Shown: piece after piece, positions 9,714-18,555 of the stretch | Numbering within the stretch: the first letter of the stretch is position 1 | Layout of the letters: every line of letters begins with the position of its first letter | NCBI RefSeq assembly: GCF_002836945.1 | Contig: NZ_NIJM01000001.1 | Coordinates: 1-64,000 of the forward strand | Length of the DNA: 64,000 nt | Direction: 5' to 3' | Source: Shewanella chilikensis | GTDB lineage: Bacteria; Pseudomonadota; Gammaproteobacteria; Enterobacterales; Shewanellaceae | The notes under the pieces: generated by a model | Told to the model about the DNA's origin: nothing | What the model saw: the letters and a program-made list of their open reading frames with translations, nothing else | Databases searched by the model: none | Program-made: the position numbers and the translations under genes

Positions 9714-10730
9714 TCAGAGATCAAACTTAACCTCATCGAGCAGTCTCAGCGCCGCCTGATGGTGCTCTGCCAATTTGTAGACAGGCAAGTCATCGGCTTT
9801 AAAGTCTCCCCAGGATGCCACCAATTCTGAGACAGGCACATCGTCCTTGACCGGATATTCCATATTGACCTCGGCATAGCTCTGTTGGGCGGCATCCGAA
9901 GACAGATACTCCATCAGTTTGAGAGCATCGGCCGAGTTAGGTGCATGCTTGGCCAGCGCCATACCCGAGACATTGATATGGGCACCGCGATTTTCCTGAT
10001 TCGGGAAGTTGATCACCGCCGCTTCGGCCCATGGCCGCTGTTTGGGGTCTTGCAGCATCTTGCCATAGTAATAGCTGTTACCGATGGCGATATCACACAA
10101 ACCTTCTTTTACCGCCTGCACCTGCGCCCTGTCGTTACCCTGAGGCTTACGGGCCAAGTTACTCTTCAGTCCCTGAAGCCAACTCTTGGCATCGGCTTCA
10201 CCGTGGTGGGCTATCATGGAGGCCACCAGCGCTATGTTGTAGGGATGCTTGCCACTACGCATACACACCTTACCCTTGTAACGGGCATCGGCCAGGTCTT
10301 CATAGTTGATTGTCAGCGGCCCGAGGCGCTCCTTGCTGGAATAGAGATTACGCACCCTCATAGTCAAGGCGTACCAGTTTCCTTCGGGATCCCGGTATTG
10401 GGCCGGAATATTCTGCTTGAGCGTGTCACTTTCCACCTGTTTGACCAACTGCTTGTCCACCAATTCCTGCAAGCGGGAAAAGTCAGACGTCAGCACCAGA
10501 TCCGCCGGTGATAAGCGTCCTTCACGAGCCAATCTATCGGCGATGCCATCTTTGGCAAACACAAAATTAACCTTCACCCCGGTAGCCTGACTGAAGTCAT
10601 CCAGAATGGGCTTGACCAAAAACTCCTGGCGATAGGAATAAACCGTCACCTCATCGGCGGCGGCCACCGGCAATGTCAAACTGGATGCAGCCAACGCACT
10701 GCAAAGTAACAGACCTGTCTTGTAGCTCAT
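9714..10730 (-). CDS. fbpA: Ferric iron ABC transporter substrate-binding protein
   Basis: Periplasmic binding protein of 338 residues that delivers Fe3+ to the FbpBC complex. The signal peptide ends near AAA at residue 25, and the mature protein starts DEVTVYSYRQEF. The iron-binding tyrosine pair is in IGNSYYYGKML, as in the transferrin-like FbpA/FutA family. It is the first gene of the operon and has a Fur box about 35 bp upstream of its ATG, so iron repression is expected. Confidence 0.93.
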   Translation of the reverse strand: MSYKTGLLLCSALAASSLTLPVAAADEVTVYSYRQEFLVKPILDDFSQATGVKVNFVFAKDGIADRLAREGRLSPADLVLTSDFSRLQELVDKQLVKQVESDTLKQNIPAQYRDPEGNWYALTMRVRNLYSSKERLGPLTINYEDLADARYKGKVCMRSGKHPYNIALVASMIAHHGEADAKSWLQGLKSNLARKPQGNDRAQVQAVKEGLCDIAIGNSYYYGKMLQDPKQRPWAEAAVINFPNQENRGAHINVSGMALAKHAPNSADALKLMEYLSSDAAQQSYAEVNMEYPVKDDVPVSELVASWGDFKADDLPVYKLAEHHQAALRLLDEVKFDL

Positions 10731-10763
10731 ATTATTCAGTACCCCATATTGGATGAGTAATTT

Positions 10764-10782
10764 AATGAGAACTATTTCTAAT
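10764..10782 (-). promoter_or_regulatory. Fur box upstream of fbpABC
   Basis: AATGAGAACTATTTCTAAT is a 19-bp near palindrome that fits the Fur consensus GATAATGATAATCATTATC and the overlapping 7-1-7 model. It lies 34 bp upstream of fbpA, the position expected for iron repression. No alternative target is nearby except the small plus-strand gene at 10944. Confidence 0.7.
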
Positions 10783-10943
10783 CAGCTTTATTTTCAGCCT
10801 AGTGCAAAAATTCTGACAAGGGGAGTACAAATGAAAACAGACAGAATGGCAGTGGCTGGGAGCAAAGCGATTGGAATCGGCCAAATTGTCGCAAACTAAA
10901 CTAAACTGAACCTTAAAACTTATACATGGAGAGGGGAAGTATC

Positions 10944-11399
10944 TTGGATATTTTGGAAATCCTGCTGGCTGTCATGTCTTTGCTACTGATCTTGTTTCTG
11001 TTCCGTCACAGGTTAAGACCAGAAAAGCGTCGGCAGGACAGACCCTCTGTCCCCAAAGAGAAACAATATCACTGTGTCTCCATAGTGTTGACGCCAACTG
11101 CCTGCCAAGCGATAAGAGCGCTTGAAGGCAAGCGTTTTCTGTCGAAGGAGGCGCCCCGGCTCCCCTTGGCAGAATGTAATTGCAGCCAATGCGACTGCAA
11201 GTATCAACATCATGAAGACAGAAGAGTTCCCTTCAGCGATCGGCGACTGGACTATGGTATGAGCCGTGACCTCTATGGCATCTTCGGTGAAACCAACCGC
11301 AGAACCCACCCCAAGGGCAGGCGTTACTCGGACTTGGCCAAACCGCAAATTACCGAGAAATCATCCAGGACGAGTATCTCGGAAACTCTGCCTGATTGA
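10944..11399 (+). CDS. Conserved hypothetical single-pass membrane protein
   Basis: I do not recognise a named family. The protein has one N-terminal transmembrane segment (residues 4-21, ILEILLAVMSLLLILFLF) followed by a basic cytoplasmic-type tail. The middle has a cysteine cluster, ECNCSQCDCKYQHH, that could bind metal. The tail has repeated charged DRR/NRR motifs. I prefer the TTG at 10944, which is 7 bases after GAGAGGGG; the ATG at 10926 lies inside that ribosome binding site. Its last 39 bases overlap the 3' end of the convergent GST gene. Confidence 0.6.
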   Translation: MDILEILLAVMSLLLILFLFRHRLRPEKRRQDRPSVPKEKQYHCVSIVLTPTACQAIRALEGKRFLSKEAPRLPLAECNCSQCDCKYQHHEDRRVPFSDRRLDYGMSRDLYGIFGETNRRTHPKGRRYSDLAKPQITEKSSRTSISETLPD

Positions 11400-11951
11400 T
11401 GCAGATTCCAGCCAGTGTGCCAAGGCCGGCGCCACTTTACGCCAGTCGAGATCCGGATGACGAAAATCAAGGTATTCGAGTAGCACCAACAGCAGTACCT
11501 GCCTGGCATCGAGTGGACCGCTCGCGATAATTCCCTGACGCTCCACTTCCATCAAGGCTCTGAGCAGGGCCTGCTCGAAACGACCACTCCAGAAAAGAGA
11601 ACGAACCCCCTCCTCTTCACGCATCTGTTCCTGCCTTAGGCCAACGGCGCTATCCAACGCGCCTTTAAGCAGTGAGAACTGGCACTCATAAGCCCAGTTT
11701 TTTTGGGGCCCAAAGAAACGATCCTGGCCGAATCTAGCGTCCAGATAACGGGCAATGACTTCGCTGTCGAACAGTGCGGCGCCATCGTCCAAAAGCAGAC
11801 AGGGAATTTTCCCCAAGGGGTTAACCGACAGTAACTCGTCACTGTTATCGAAAGGATTGACCAGCTTTTCATCCAACGCCAAACCCAGCTCGCGGGCAAT
11901 GACCCTGACCACGCGGGCATAAGGCGAAGCTGTAGAGTAATAGAGCTGCAT
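11361..11951 (-). CDS. Glutathione S-transferase family protein
   Basis: A 196-residue GST-like protein. The N-terminal thioredoxin fold starts MQLYYSTASPYARVVRVIAR, with S10 where the catalytic Ser/Cys of bacterial GSTs lies. The cis-Pro is in NPLGKIPCLLLDDG, and the glutathione-contacting DSEVIARYLD (Ser63) follows. The helical C-terminal domain continues to the stop. It starts at ATG 11951, 13 bases downstream of fpr, so the two may be cotranscribed. Its 3' end overlaps the plus-strand gene at 10944. The substrate is unknown. Confidence 0.85.
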   Translation of the reverse strand: MQLYYSTASPYARVVRVIARELGLALDEKLVNPFDNSDELLSVNPLGKIPCLLLDDGAALFDSEVIARYLDARFGQDRFFGPQKNWAYECQFSLLKGALDSAVGLRQEQMREEEGVRSLFWSGRFEQALLRALMEVERQGIIASGPLDARQVLLLVLLEYLDFRHPDLDWRKVAPALAHWLESASIRQSFRDTRPG

Positions 11952-11964
11952 CCAGACTCTCCTG

Positions 11965-12714
11965 TTACCAGTATTTTTCGACTGTTATCTGTCCGGGGGC
12001 CCGGCGCAGGTTTTTGGCCAAACCTTTATCGATAAGCGCCGCCGTAGCCCCCTGGATCATCCCGGGGTTACCACAAAGCATCAATTGCGAGTCCTTTGCA
12101 CTTATGCTTAGCCCGGCCTTGGCCTCTATCTCACCGCTTTGTAGGCCATCCGGGATGCGGCAACGCAGCGCACCGTCAAAGTCTTCACGAGTGACACTGG
12201 GCACAAACACAAATTGCTCGGGATAGGCCTGTTGATAGCCGCGGATCTTATCGAGATAGGCGAGATCCTGCACTTCTCTGACCCCGTAAACCAGAACCAC
12301 CTTATCAAACCGCTGCCAAGGTTCAGGAGTATCCAACATGGAAAGAAACGGCCCCACGGCGGTACCGGTTGCCAAAAACCACAGGTGGCGCCCCTGCAAT
12401 TCCCCTTTTGGGATCTCATCCAGGGTCATGAAGCCGGTGGCTTTGTCTGTCACGCTAATACTGTCACCCGGCTGCAAAGATTGCAGATCCGGCGACAACT
12501 GGCCTTGATCTACCGCCACCGCCAGTATTTCAAGATAGTCGGCCCCTGGGGCATTCACCAGCGAATAGGCCCGGGCGATACGTTTATCATCCCTCTGCTG
12601 ACTGAGCTTAATAAACTGGCCCGCAATAAACGGCGCTATCTCGGCGGCTATCCTCAGGCTGAATAACTTGCTGTTCCAATCGATACGCTCAATGACCCGA
12701 CCTTCAGTCCACAT
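11965..12714 (-). CDS. fpr: Ferredoxin/flavodoxin--NADP+ reductase
   Basis: FAD enzyme that moves electrons between NADPH and ferredoxin or flavodoxin. The FAD-binding RAYSLVNAP lies at about residues 48-56, the NADP-binding GTAVGPFLSML at about 117-127 and the CGNPGMI motif near the C-terminus. The protein ends VEKYW with an aromatic residue that stacks on the flavin in bacterial Fpr. The 249-residue length matches E. coli Fpr (248). A ribosome binding site AGGAGA precedes ATG 12714. Confidence 0.93.
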   Translation of the reverse strand: MWTEGRVIERIDWNSKLFSLRIAAEIAPFIAGQFIKLSQQRDDKRIARAYSLVNAPGADYLEILAVAVDQGQLSPDLQSLQPGDSISVTDKATGFMTLDEIPKGELQGRHLWFLATGTAVGPFLSMLDTPEPWQRFDKVVLVYGVREVQDLAYLDKIRGYQQAYPEQFVFVPSVTREDFDGALRCRIPDGLQSGEIEAKAGLSISAKDSQLMLCGNPGMIQGATAALIDKGLAKNLRRAPGQITVEKYW

Positions 12715-12771
12715 AGCTTCTCCTTAGGTAACACAAGACGATTATTGCAGCATAACCCCATATTCAGCCAA

Positions 12772-12796
12772 CAAAAACCCCTCATAGTGAGGGGTG
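12772..12796 (-). terminator. Terminator of the DUF5610 gene
   Basis: Perfect 8-bp stem ACCCCTCA/TGAGGGGT with a 3-base loop. It runs on the minus strand into TTTTTG. It separates the DUF5610 gene from fpr. Confidence 0.8.
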
Positions 12797-12828
12797 TTAT
12801 CGGCAGGAAAGGTTTCACGTGAGCTCGA

Positions 12829-13407
12829 TTATTCCTGCTCAGTGGTAAAGCTGTCTCTGAATGACTGCAACCCTTGTTGTACCAGAGAGTAGGTTTCATC
12901 CACCCCGGTCTTGATATCGCCCTCCAGCACCTTGAGTCCGGAAAGAATATCCGTCGCCTCTTTAAAGCCCTGATCTATGGCGCCGCCGATAACGTCCATA
13001 AAACCGGACAGCTGACTGTCAAAGTCCATGCTGGAGTTTTGCTGCTGGTAGACACTGAAGAACTGAGTGGCAAAGCTGACAATTCTGTCGGCCGTGGCCT
13101 CGGGAGAAGTATCTATCTGCTGCTCCTGCACCTGCTGCAGGGCATTTTCCCCCATGTAAGGTGCCAGTTCTTCATTGATGGCCTCAATCGCGGCGCGATA
13201 CAAGAGACTCATGGGTTCGTTACCGCTATTGAGGCTTACTTCCTCCTGCGCCGCCAGAATAGCGTTATTCATCAACTGCTGGCTGATATGGCGGGCACTC
13301 TTGCTGCCGGCGACTTCAGATACCGCCTTACCATGATTACCGTCCAGTTGTTGAGTCTTGTCCTTGGCCACCTCAGAGACCTGAGCGCCATGATTGCGGA
13401 TTTCCAT
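12829..13407 (-). CDS. DUF5610 domain-containing protein
   Basis: A 192-residue soluble protein without signal peptide or membrane segment. It is helical, acidic and glutamine-rich, and matches what I recall of DUF5610 proteins in Shewanella and related genera; function unknown. A likely domain covers residues 40-165, including PMSLLYRAAIEAINEELAPY and ATADRIVSFATQFFSVY. The C-terminal part resembles an amphipathic coiled coil. It is monocistronic with its own terminator. Confidence 0.7.
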   Translation of the reverse strand: MEIRNHGAQVSEVAKDKTQQLDGNHGKAVSEVAGSKSARHISQQLMNNAILAAQEEVSLNSGNEPMSLLYRAAIEAINEELAPYMGENALQQVQEQQIDTSPEATADRIVSFATQFFSVYQQQNSSMDFDSQLSGFMDVIGGAIDQGFKEATDILSGLKVLEGDIKTGVDETYSLVQQGLQSFRDSFTTEQE

Positions 13408-13543
13408 CTTGGTTTCCTCGTATGAAAAGCGTATCTCAGGTTAATTATCGACCAATTCAGCAATTAGTTTAGTGATTGTTTACCCAGGTCGATACTCGAG
13501 CTATGATCCCACATGTTATTTAAGTATTTGATAGAAAATAAAA

Positions 13544-14050
13544 ATGGTAAGAATTTTTCTACTGCTTTGTCTTTCAGTGCTTTTTAGTTGGCCGTCCCAG
13601 GCCGCCGCCCCCCATCAAACCATATTCCTGGTTAGGCATGCGGAAAAAGCTCAGGGAAGCGATCCCGGGCTGACAGTCGCAGGCAAGGCGCGCGCCGAAG
13701 CTCTGGCAGAGGCATTAAGGGACACCCAACTGCAAAGGCTGATGTCGAGTGAGTTTCGCCGAACTCAGGAAACCCTGGCACCGATTGCAACAGCCAAACA
13801 ACTCAGGATTGAGGTGTTTCCAGCCAAAGTCGGCTTGGAGGCTCACATCAATGCCATAGCAGATGCAGTCAAAGCCAGCCAAGGCAATGTGCTGATCGCC
13901 GGCCACAGCAATACAGTTCCGGCCATCATCAAGGCGCTGGGTGGCCCCCTGGTTAGCCTGAATGAGCAGCAATACGATCAACTCTTTATTCTTACCTTGG
14001 CAGAACAGGGGCCCACGGGCCTGGTAACCACCCACTTTGGCAGTCAATAA
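13544..14050 (+). CDS. Exported histidine phosphatase family protein
   Basis: A phosphoglycerate-mutase-like phosphatase of 168 residues. A signal peptide (about residues 1-20) is followed by the catalytic RHG-type motif LVRHAEKA, whose His forms the phosphohistidine. EFRRTQETL supplies the conserved arginine and GHSNTVP the second catalytic histidine. The signal peptide suggests a periplasmic enzyme, unlike cytoplasmic SixA. No clear Shine-Dalgarno precedes ATG 13544. The next gene starts 9 bases downstream, so an operon is likely. Substrate unknown. Confidence 0.85.
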   Translation: MVRIFLLLCLSVLFSWPSQAAAPHQTIFLVRHAEKAQGSDPGLTVAGKARAEALAEALRDTQLQRLMSSEFRRTQETLAPIATAKQLRIEVFPAKVGLEAHINAIADAVKASQGNVLIAGHSNTVPAIIKALGGPLVSLNEQQYDQLFILTLAEQGPTGLVTTHFGSQ

Positions 14051-14059
14051 GGATAGAAG

Positions 14060-15550
14060 ATGCGCGAGCAAAACTGGTTTATGTGGGGCCTGGAACTCTT
14101 TTCCGGCCTGTTTTTAATAGTCGTCGGCTTAGGACTCTTGGTAATCACTTATATGTATATCGCCGATGTGATGCAAACCAAGCAGGCGGTGCGGCATAAC
14201 TACCCTGTTGTCGGACGATTCCGGTATTTCTTCGAGAAAATGGGCGAATTCTTCCGCCAGTACTTTTTCGCTCTCGATCGGGAAGAACTCCCCTTCAATC
14301 GTGCCGAGCGTAGTTGGGTCTACCGGGCGGCGAAAAATGTCGACCGCACCATAGCCTTCGGCTCCACCAGGCCACTGGAAGCCAACGGCAGCATACTGTT
14401 TATGAACACCGCCTTCCCAACACTGGATCAAGACGTTGTGCCGCCAACACCTGTGGTTATCGGCCCTGACTGCGAACATCCCTTTGCCACCAGCGCCATT
14501 TGCCATATTTCCGCCATGAGTTTCGGTGCTCTTTCTCGCCCAGCTGTTACCGCCCTTTCCCATGGGGCAGCCCAGGCAGGATGCTGGCTCAACACAGGGG
14601 AAGGCGGCCTCAGCGCCCACCACCTCAAGGGAAACTGCGATCTGGTATTCCAGATCGGCACTGCCAAATATGGCGTTCGCAGCGCTGAAGGGCACCTGGA
14701 TGATGACAAGCTCAGGGAAGTGGCCGCTCACTCTCAGGTGAAAATGTTCGAAATCAAACTCAGTCAGGGAGCCAAGCCAGGCAAGGGGGGAATTCTTCCC
14801 GGGGTAAAGGTAACCGAAGAGATAGCCGCGATTAGAGGGATCCCAGCAGGAGAGGATTCCATCAGTCCCAACGGTCATATCGAGTTTCATCATGTCGGCG
14901 ACATTCTCGACATGATAGCCAGAGTCAGGCAGGTGACAGGCAAACCCACAGGGATCAAGGCTGTCTTGGGTGATACTCACTGGTTGGAAGATTTTCTGGA
15001 AGAGATTAACCAACGCGGTCATGACTCGGCTCCCGATTTCTTCACCCTCGACAGCGCCGATGGTGGTACGGGCGCAGCGCCGCAAACCTTGATGGACTAC
15101 GTTGGCCTGCCGCTGAAAGAGAGCTTGCCACTGCTGGTCGAACAACTGCGGCGGCATGGACTGAAGCAGCGGATTAAAGTGATTGCCTCTGGCAAGCTTA
15201 TCACACCCTCCAGAGTCGCCTGGGCGCTGGCGCTGGGAGCGGATTTCACCGCCTCTGCCAGAGGGAATATGTTCGCGCTGGGATGTATTCAAGCGCTGCA
15301 GTGCAACAAGGATACCTGCCCCACCGGGATAACCACCCATAACAAGAAACTACAACAGGGATTGGATCCCAGAGACAAATCCACCCGAGTCGCCAACTAC
15401 AACAAGGCATTGCACCATGATCTGGGGATGCTGGCCCACTCCTGTGGGGTCACTGACCCAAGACAACTCAAACCACGCCACGTCAGAATCGTTACCCAAA
15501 GTGGCCTGTCGGTATCTCTGGACAAATACTACGCTCACTTCGATCAGTGA
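14060..15550 (+). CDS. FMN-binding glutamate synthase family protein
   Basis: A 496-residue protein related to the central FMN/3Fe-4S domain of glutamate synthase, without the amidotransferase domain. A transmembrane helix at about residues 10-32 anchors it. The (beta/alpha)8 FMN domain includes CHISAMSFGALS, GEGGLSAHH, KLSQGAKPGKGGILPG and DGGTGAAPQTLMD. The cluster motif is CNKDTCPTGI. As a stand-alone protein its substrate is uncertain; it could oxidise or transfer electrons to an unknown amino-acid-like compound. AAGGAT precedes ATG 14060. Confidence 0.85.
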   Translation: MREQNWFMWGLELFSGLFLIVVGLGLLVITYMYIADVMQTKQAVRHNYPVVGRFRYFFEKMGEFFRQYFFALDREELPFNRAERSWVYRAAKNVDRTIAFGSTRPLEANGSILFMNTAFPTLDQDVVPPTPVVIGPDCEHPFATSAICHISAMSFGALSRPAVTALSHGAAQAGCWLNTGEGGLSAHHLKGNCDLVFQIGTAKYGVRSAEGHLDDDKLREVAAHSQVKMFEIKLSQGAKPGKGGILPGVKVTEEIAAIRGIPAGEDSISPNGHIEFHHVGDILDMIARVRQVTGKPTGIKAVLGDTHWLEDFLEEINQRGHDSAPDFFTLDSADGGTGAAPQTLMDYVGLPLKESLPLLVEQLRRHGLKQRIKVIASGKLITPSRVAWALALGADFTASARGNMFALGCIQALQCNKDTCPTGITTHNKKLQQGLDPRDKSTRVANYNKALHHDLGMLAHSCGVTDPRQLKPRHVRIVTQSGLSVSLDKYYAHFDQ

Positions 15551-15661
15551 CGATTTTGTCGCTGTCACCGAAGCGTAACATTGGCCGGATTGTGCGTTGC
15601 ATCACAAAAGTGGTAAGATCTTGCGCCTAATCAAGACTTGCCACTTCCAGAGGATTTTGAA

Positions 15662-15880
15662 GTGAAAATGACATTTGTCAGTCAGGTCCCCAAGCCGGAA
15701 ACGAGCAAAACTGCATCGCTCAGCTGCAAGAATTGCAGCCGTTTGATTGAGATTGAGGGAGAGATGCTCTGTTATCGCGGCGGTAAAATAACTGAACTGA
15801 CGCCGGTAAACGAAGCGAAAAATAGTTTCAACCTACTGTGCGACGGCTGGCAAGCCGACCGCAACCAAACCAAGAAATAG
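15662..15880 (+). CDS. Small four-cysteine protein
   Basis: A 72-residue protein of unknown function. A CxxC pair (SCKNCS) and two further cysteines (MLCYRG and LLCDGW) could form a small zinc ribbon. I chose GTG 15662 because AGAGGA lies 7 bases upstream; ATG 15668 is a close alternative. No signal peptide or membrane segment. It is separated from the genes on both sides. Confidence 0.65.
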   Translation: MKMTFVSQVPKPETSKTASLSCKNCSRLIEIEGEMLCYRGGKITELTPVNEAKNSFNLLCDGWQADRNQTKK

Positions 15881-15893
15881 CATCAACTCAGGC

Positions 15894-16163
15894 TCAGCTA
15901 CGCACTTCCCCTTGCGACTGAGCCTGCTTTCTTGACTCACTGATAATTCCTTCCAACGCCTCATTAAAGGGTTCTGCAGATACCATAGACAGAGTCAGGC
16001 CGCGAGTGGATACTCTCAGACCGGCACGTAACTCGGTATGTAATTGATTGAGGGCAACATCATCCATACCTCGAGTCTTAAGCTCATCCGCCAAACTGTT
16101 CCAATCTGTACGGACTTTGTCCTGCATTCCTTCAATATTGACCTGCAATACAATGTTTTCCAT
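15894..16163 (-). CDS. Conserved hypothetical protein
   Basis: An 89-residue soluble protein; I do not recognise a family. It starts MENIVLQVNIEGMQDKVRTD, with a basic middle (LRAGLRVSTRGLTLSMV), and looks like a small alpha/beta fold. The ATG at 16163 has GGGGG 8 bases upstream; an ATG five codons earlier has no ribosome binding site. It converges with the small four-cysteine gene and lies downstream of the ABC exporter, 61 bases away. Confidence 0.6.
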   Translation of the reverse strand: MENIVLQVNIEGMQDKVRTDWNSLADELKTRGMDDVALNQLHTELRAGLRVSTRGLTLSMVSAEPFNEALEGIISESRKQAQSQGEVRS

Positions 16164-16224
16164 CTGTGCTGCCCCCATGGCTGACGCGACTTCGGACTTT
16201 CGAGTATGCGGCAGTCAGGCTGAA

Positions 16225-18030
16225 TCAATGCTGAACTTGCACCGACTCATCAGTCTGTTTTGTGTGCTGGATCCGCCATAAACGCGCGTAATATCCATCG
16301 GCGGCCAGCAGGCTGTCATGGCTGCCGGATTCAACCAACTGACCTTGATGCAACACTAAGATTTTATCGGCATCCACCACTGTCGATAACCTATGGGCAA
16401 TAACCAGACTGGTATGGCCCTTGGCAACTTCATCGAGCGCCTTCAGAATCGCCCTCTCAGAGCGGCTATCCAATGATGAGGTAGCCTCATCAAAGACCAG
16501 TATCGGCGAGCGCTTCAATATCGCCCTGGCAATAGCCACCCGCTGCTTTTCACCGCCGGAGAGTTTCATGCCTCTCTCACCCACTTTGGTCTGGGCCTGC
16601 TGCGGTAATGCTTCAACAAACTGCTTCAGGTGGGCCAACTCTATCGCCTGCCAGATTTCGGCATCCGAAGCATCGGGGCGGCCATAGCGAATATTCTCAA
16701 ACAGAGTATCGTTAAACAGCACTGTGTCTTGAGGCACTATGGCAATGGCTCGGCGCAGTGCATCTTGGGTCATATCGCGAATATCAATACCATCGACCCG
16801 AATCGCCCCTTGGCTGACATCGTAAAAACGAAACAGCAAGCGCACCAACGTCGATTTACCGGCGCCGCTTTCCCCCACTACAGCCACCTTCTGCCCAGGT
16901 TCTATCTCAAAACTCACCCCTTTGAGTATCTCCCGCTCTCCATAACCAAAGCCAACCGAATCAAAACTGACGCGGCCCTCGGTCAGCGATACGGCTTTAG
17001 CCGTAGGGCTGTCTTTTACCAGCGGGGTCTTATCCAGCAGCGAGAACATCCTCTCAATATTAGCCAAGGCTCCACGAATTTCACGATACACAAAGCCCAG
17101 GAAGTTGAGCGGCATAAAGAGTTGCATCATAAAGGCGTTGATCAATACAAAGTCACCCACAGTCATCTGCCCGCGGGTCACTTCAAAAGCTGCGAGTCCC
17201 AGCATCAAAGTCATAGCAATGGCAATAATGGTGGCCTGACCGGCATTGAGGGCGAACAGCGACAGACGATTCTTGCGCTTGGCCACCTCCCAGTCGGCCA
17301 ACGCCTTGTCATATTCATTCGCCTCATAGGCTTCATTGTTGAAGTATTTGACGGTTTCATAGTTAAGCAGGCTATCAATAGCACGGGTGTTGGATACCGA
17401 GTCGGCCTTCGCCGCCTCACGGACATAGGAGGTACGCCACTCAGTCGTCACAACAGAAAACAAACCGTAGGCCAGCACAGAGCAGAAGGTGATCAATGCA
17501 AACCAAATACCGTAATTCCATAGCAAAATGGCCACTACCATCAGGATTTCCAATAAGGTGGGTACTATGTTGAACACCATAAAACGCATCAGAAAACTGA
17601 TGCCACTGGTACCGCGCTCTATGTCCCGTGATAATCCGCCGGTGCGCCTGTCGAGGTGAAAGCCAAGATCCAGCCGGTGCAGATGTTCAAAGACCTGCAG
17701 ACCAAGGCGTCGTATCGCTCTCTCGGTCACTCGGCCAAAGAGGGTATCCCTGATCTCCCCGGTGAGTGCATTGACTAATCTCAAACTGCCATAAGCCAAA
17801 ACCAGAGCTATAGGCACGGCCAACAGCTGCGCTGTTTGGGCGTTCCCCAAGTCATCAACCAAATGCTTCAACAGGAAAGGCAAGCCGACACTGGCGAGCT
17901 TTCCCACCACAAGACACGACAGCGCCAGAATAATGCGGCTCTTGTATTCCAACAGATAGGGCCAGAGAAGTTTGAGCACTTGCCAGTTGAGCTTATCGAC
18001 GGGACCGTCAAGGTAAAGAGTCGGACGCAT
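16225..18030 (-). CDS. ATM1-type ABC exporter (fused permease and ATPase)
   Basis: A 601-residue half-transporter. Six transmembrane helices cover residues 20-310 in the ABC type 1 fold. The ATPase domain has Walker A GESGAGKST, the signature LSGGEKQR and Walker B ILVFDEATSS. The motifs FNNEAYEANEYD and NAGQATIIAIAM in the membrane domain fit the mitochondrial Atm1/bacterial heavy-metal exporter group, which moves glutathione-linked metal or sulfur compounds. It acts as a homodimer in the inner membrane. It starts at ATG 18030. Confidence 0.88.
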   Translation of the reverse strand: MRPTLYLDGPVDKLNWQVLKLLWPYLLEYKSRIILALSCLVVGKLASVGLPFLLKHLVDDLGNAQTAQLLAVPIALVLAYGSLRLVNALTGEIRDTLFGRVTERAIRRLGLQVFEHLHRLDLGFHLDRRTGGLSRDIERGTSGISFLMRFMVFNIVPTLLEILMVVAILLWNYGIWFALITFCSVLAYGLFSVVTTEWRTSYVREAAKADSVSNTRAIDSLLNYETVKYFNNEAYEANEYDKALADWEVAKRKNRLSLFALNAGQATIIAIAMTLMLGLAAFEVTRGQMTVGDFVLINAFMMQLFMPLNFLGFVYREIRGALANIERMFSLLDKTPLVKDSPTAKAVSLTEGRVSFDSVGFGYGEREILKGVSFEIEPGQKVAVVGESGAGKSTLVRLLFRFYDVSQGAIRVDGIDIRDMTQDALRRAIAIVPQDTVLFNDTLFENIRYGRPDASDAEIWQAIELAHLKQFVEALPQQAQTKVGERGMKLSGGEKQRVAIARAILKRSPILVFDEATSSLDSRSERAILKALDEVAKGHTSLVIAHRLSTVVDADKILVLHQGQLVESGSHDSLLAADGYYARLWRIQHTKQTDESVQVQH

Positions 18031-18345
18031 ACATCTTGCCAGGAGAAAAGAGTGTTCCGAGTGTAGCAGTGAGTGGGACCCAAGTCTGCGATCTGTTTGG
18101 CTGATAGCTCGGAAATCATCATCTGAAGCAGCACTTTAGAATGCCAAAAATAACATTTAACCTAGACTAAATGACTAGCAACAAAATTTTTATCACCAAA
18201 ATCACCCCAAAGAGCTGAAAGATGGTTATACATGAAAAAAGAATTTGCTACTCTTTCCTGTTAGTACGGGCGGCAACGAGTGTTCAAAAATGTCAAACAA
18301 ACCGGTCCGCACCGATTTTTTACCGTATCTGTTGAAGGAAATCTT

Positions 18346-18519
18346 ATGTTGGATTCAAAAGTTCAATACCCGCCCCTGCCACTGATCCAAACCTGGGTAT
18401 GGATGATGATCGAATCAGGCAACCCCGAGATCCAGGAAAAAGGCCGTAACAATCTAATAGCTTCCTTTGGCAGTCTGGCCAAGGCCAACGAATACCTGGC
18501 ACAGCAAGTCCAAAAATAA
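18346..18519 (+). CDS. Small conserved hypothetical protein
   Basis: A 57-residue protein with no signal peptide. A tryptophan- and proline-rich first half (PPLPLIQTWVWMMIE) is followed by a helical tail (NNLIASFGSLAKANEYLAQQ). I chose ATG 18346, which has GAAGGA 8 bases upstream; an earlier ATG in the same frame has none. It ends in a hairpin shared with aroG. Function unknown. Confidence 0.65.
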   Translation: MLDSKVQYPPLPLIQTWVWMMIESGNPEIQEKGRNNLIASFGSLAKANEYLAQQVQK

Positions 18520-18538
18520 AGGCGCCGATGGCGCCTTT
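18518..18538. terminator. Bidirectional terminator between the small gene and aroG
   Basis: Perfect 9-bp stem AAAGGCGCC/GGCGCCTTT with a GAT loop. It begins within the stop codon of the 57-residue gene and lies 17 bases past the end of aroG. The T tract is short on both strands. Confidence 0.7.
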
Positions 18539-18555
18539 ACCTAAAGTATTGACCC

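Noticed and set aside
14129-15340. A 403-codon open frame on the minus strand, opposite the FMN glutamate-synthase-like gene.
   Set aside because: It mirrors a gene with clear FMN and cluster motifs and encodes a sequence without recognisable domains; a shadow of a GC-rich reading frame.
16630-17523. A 297-codon plus-strand open frame opposite the ABC exporter.
   Set aside because: The exporter has all ABC motifs; the antisense frame has none and lies wholly inside it.
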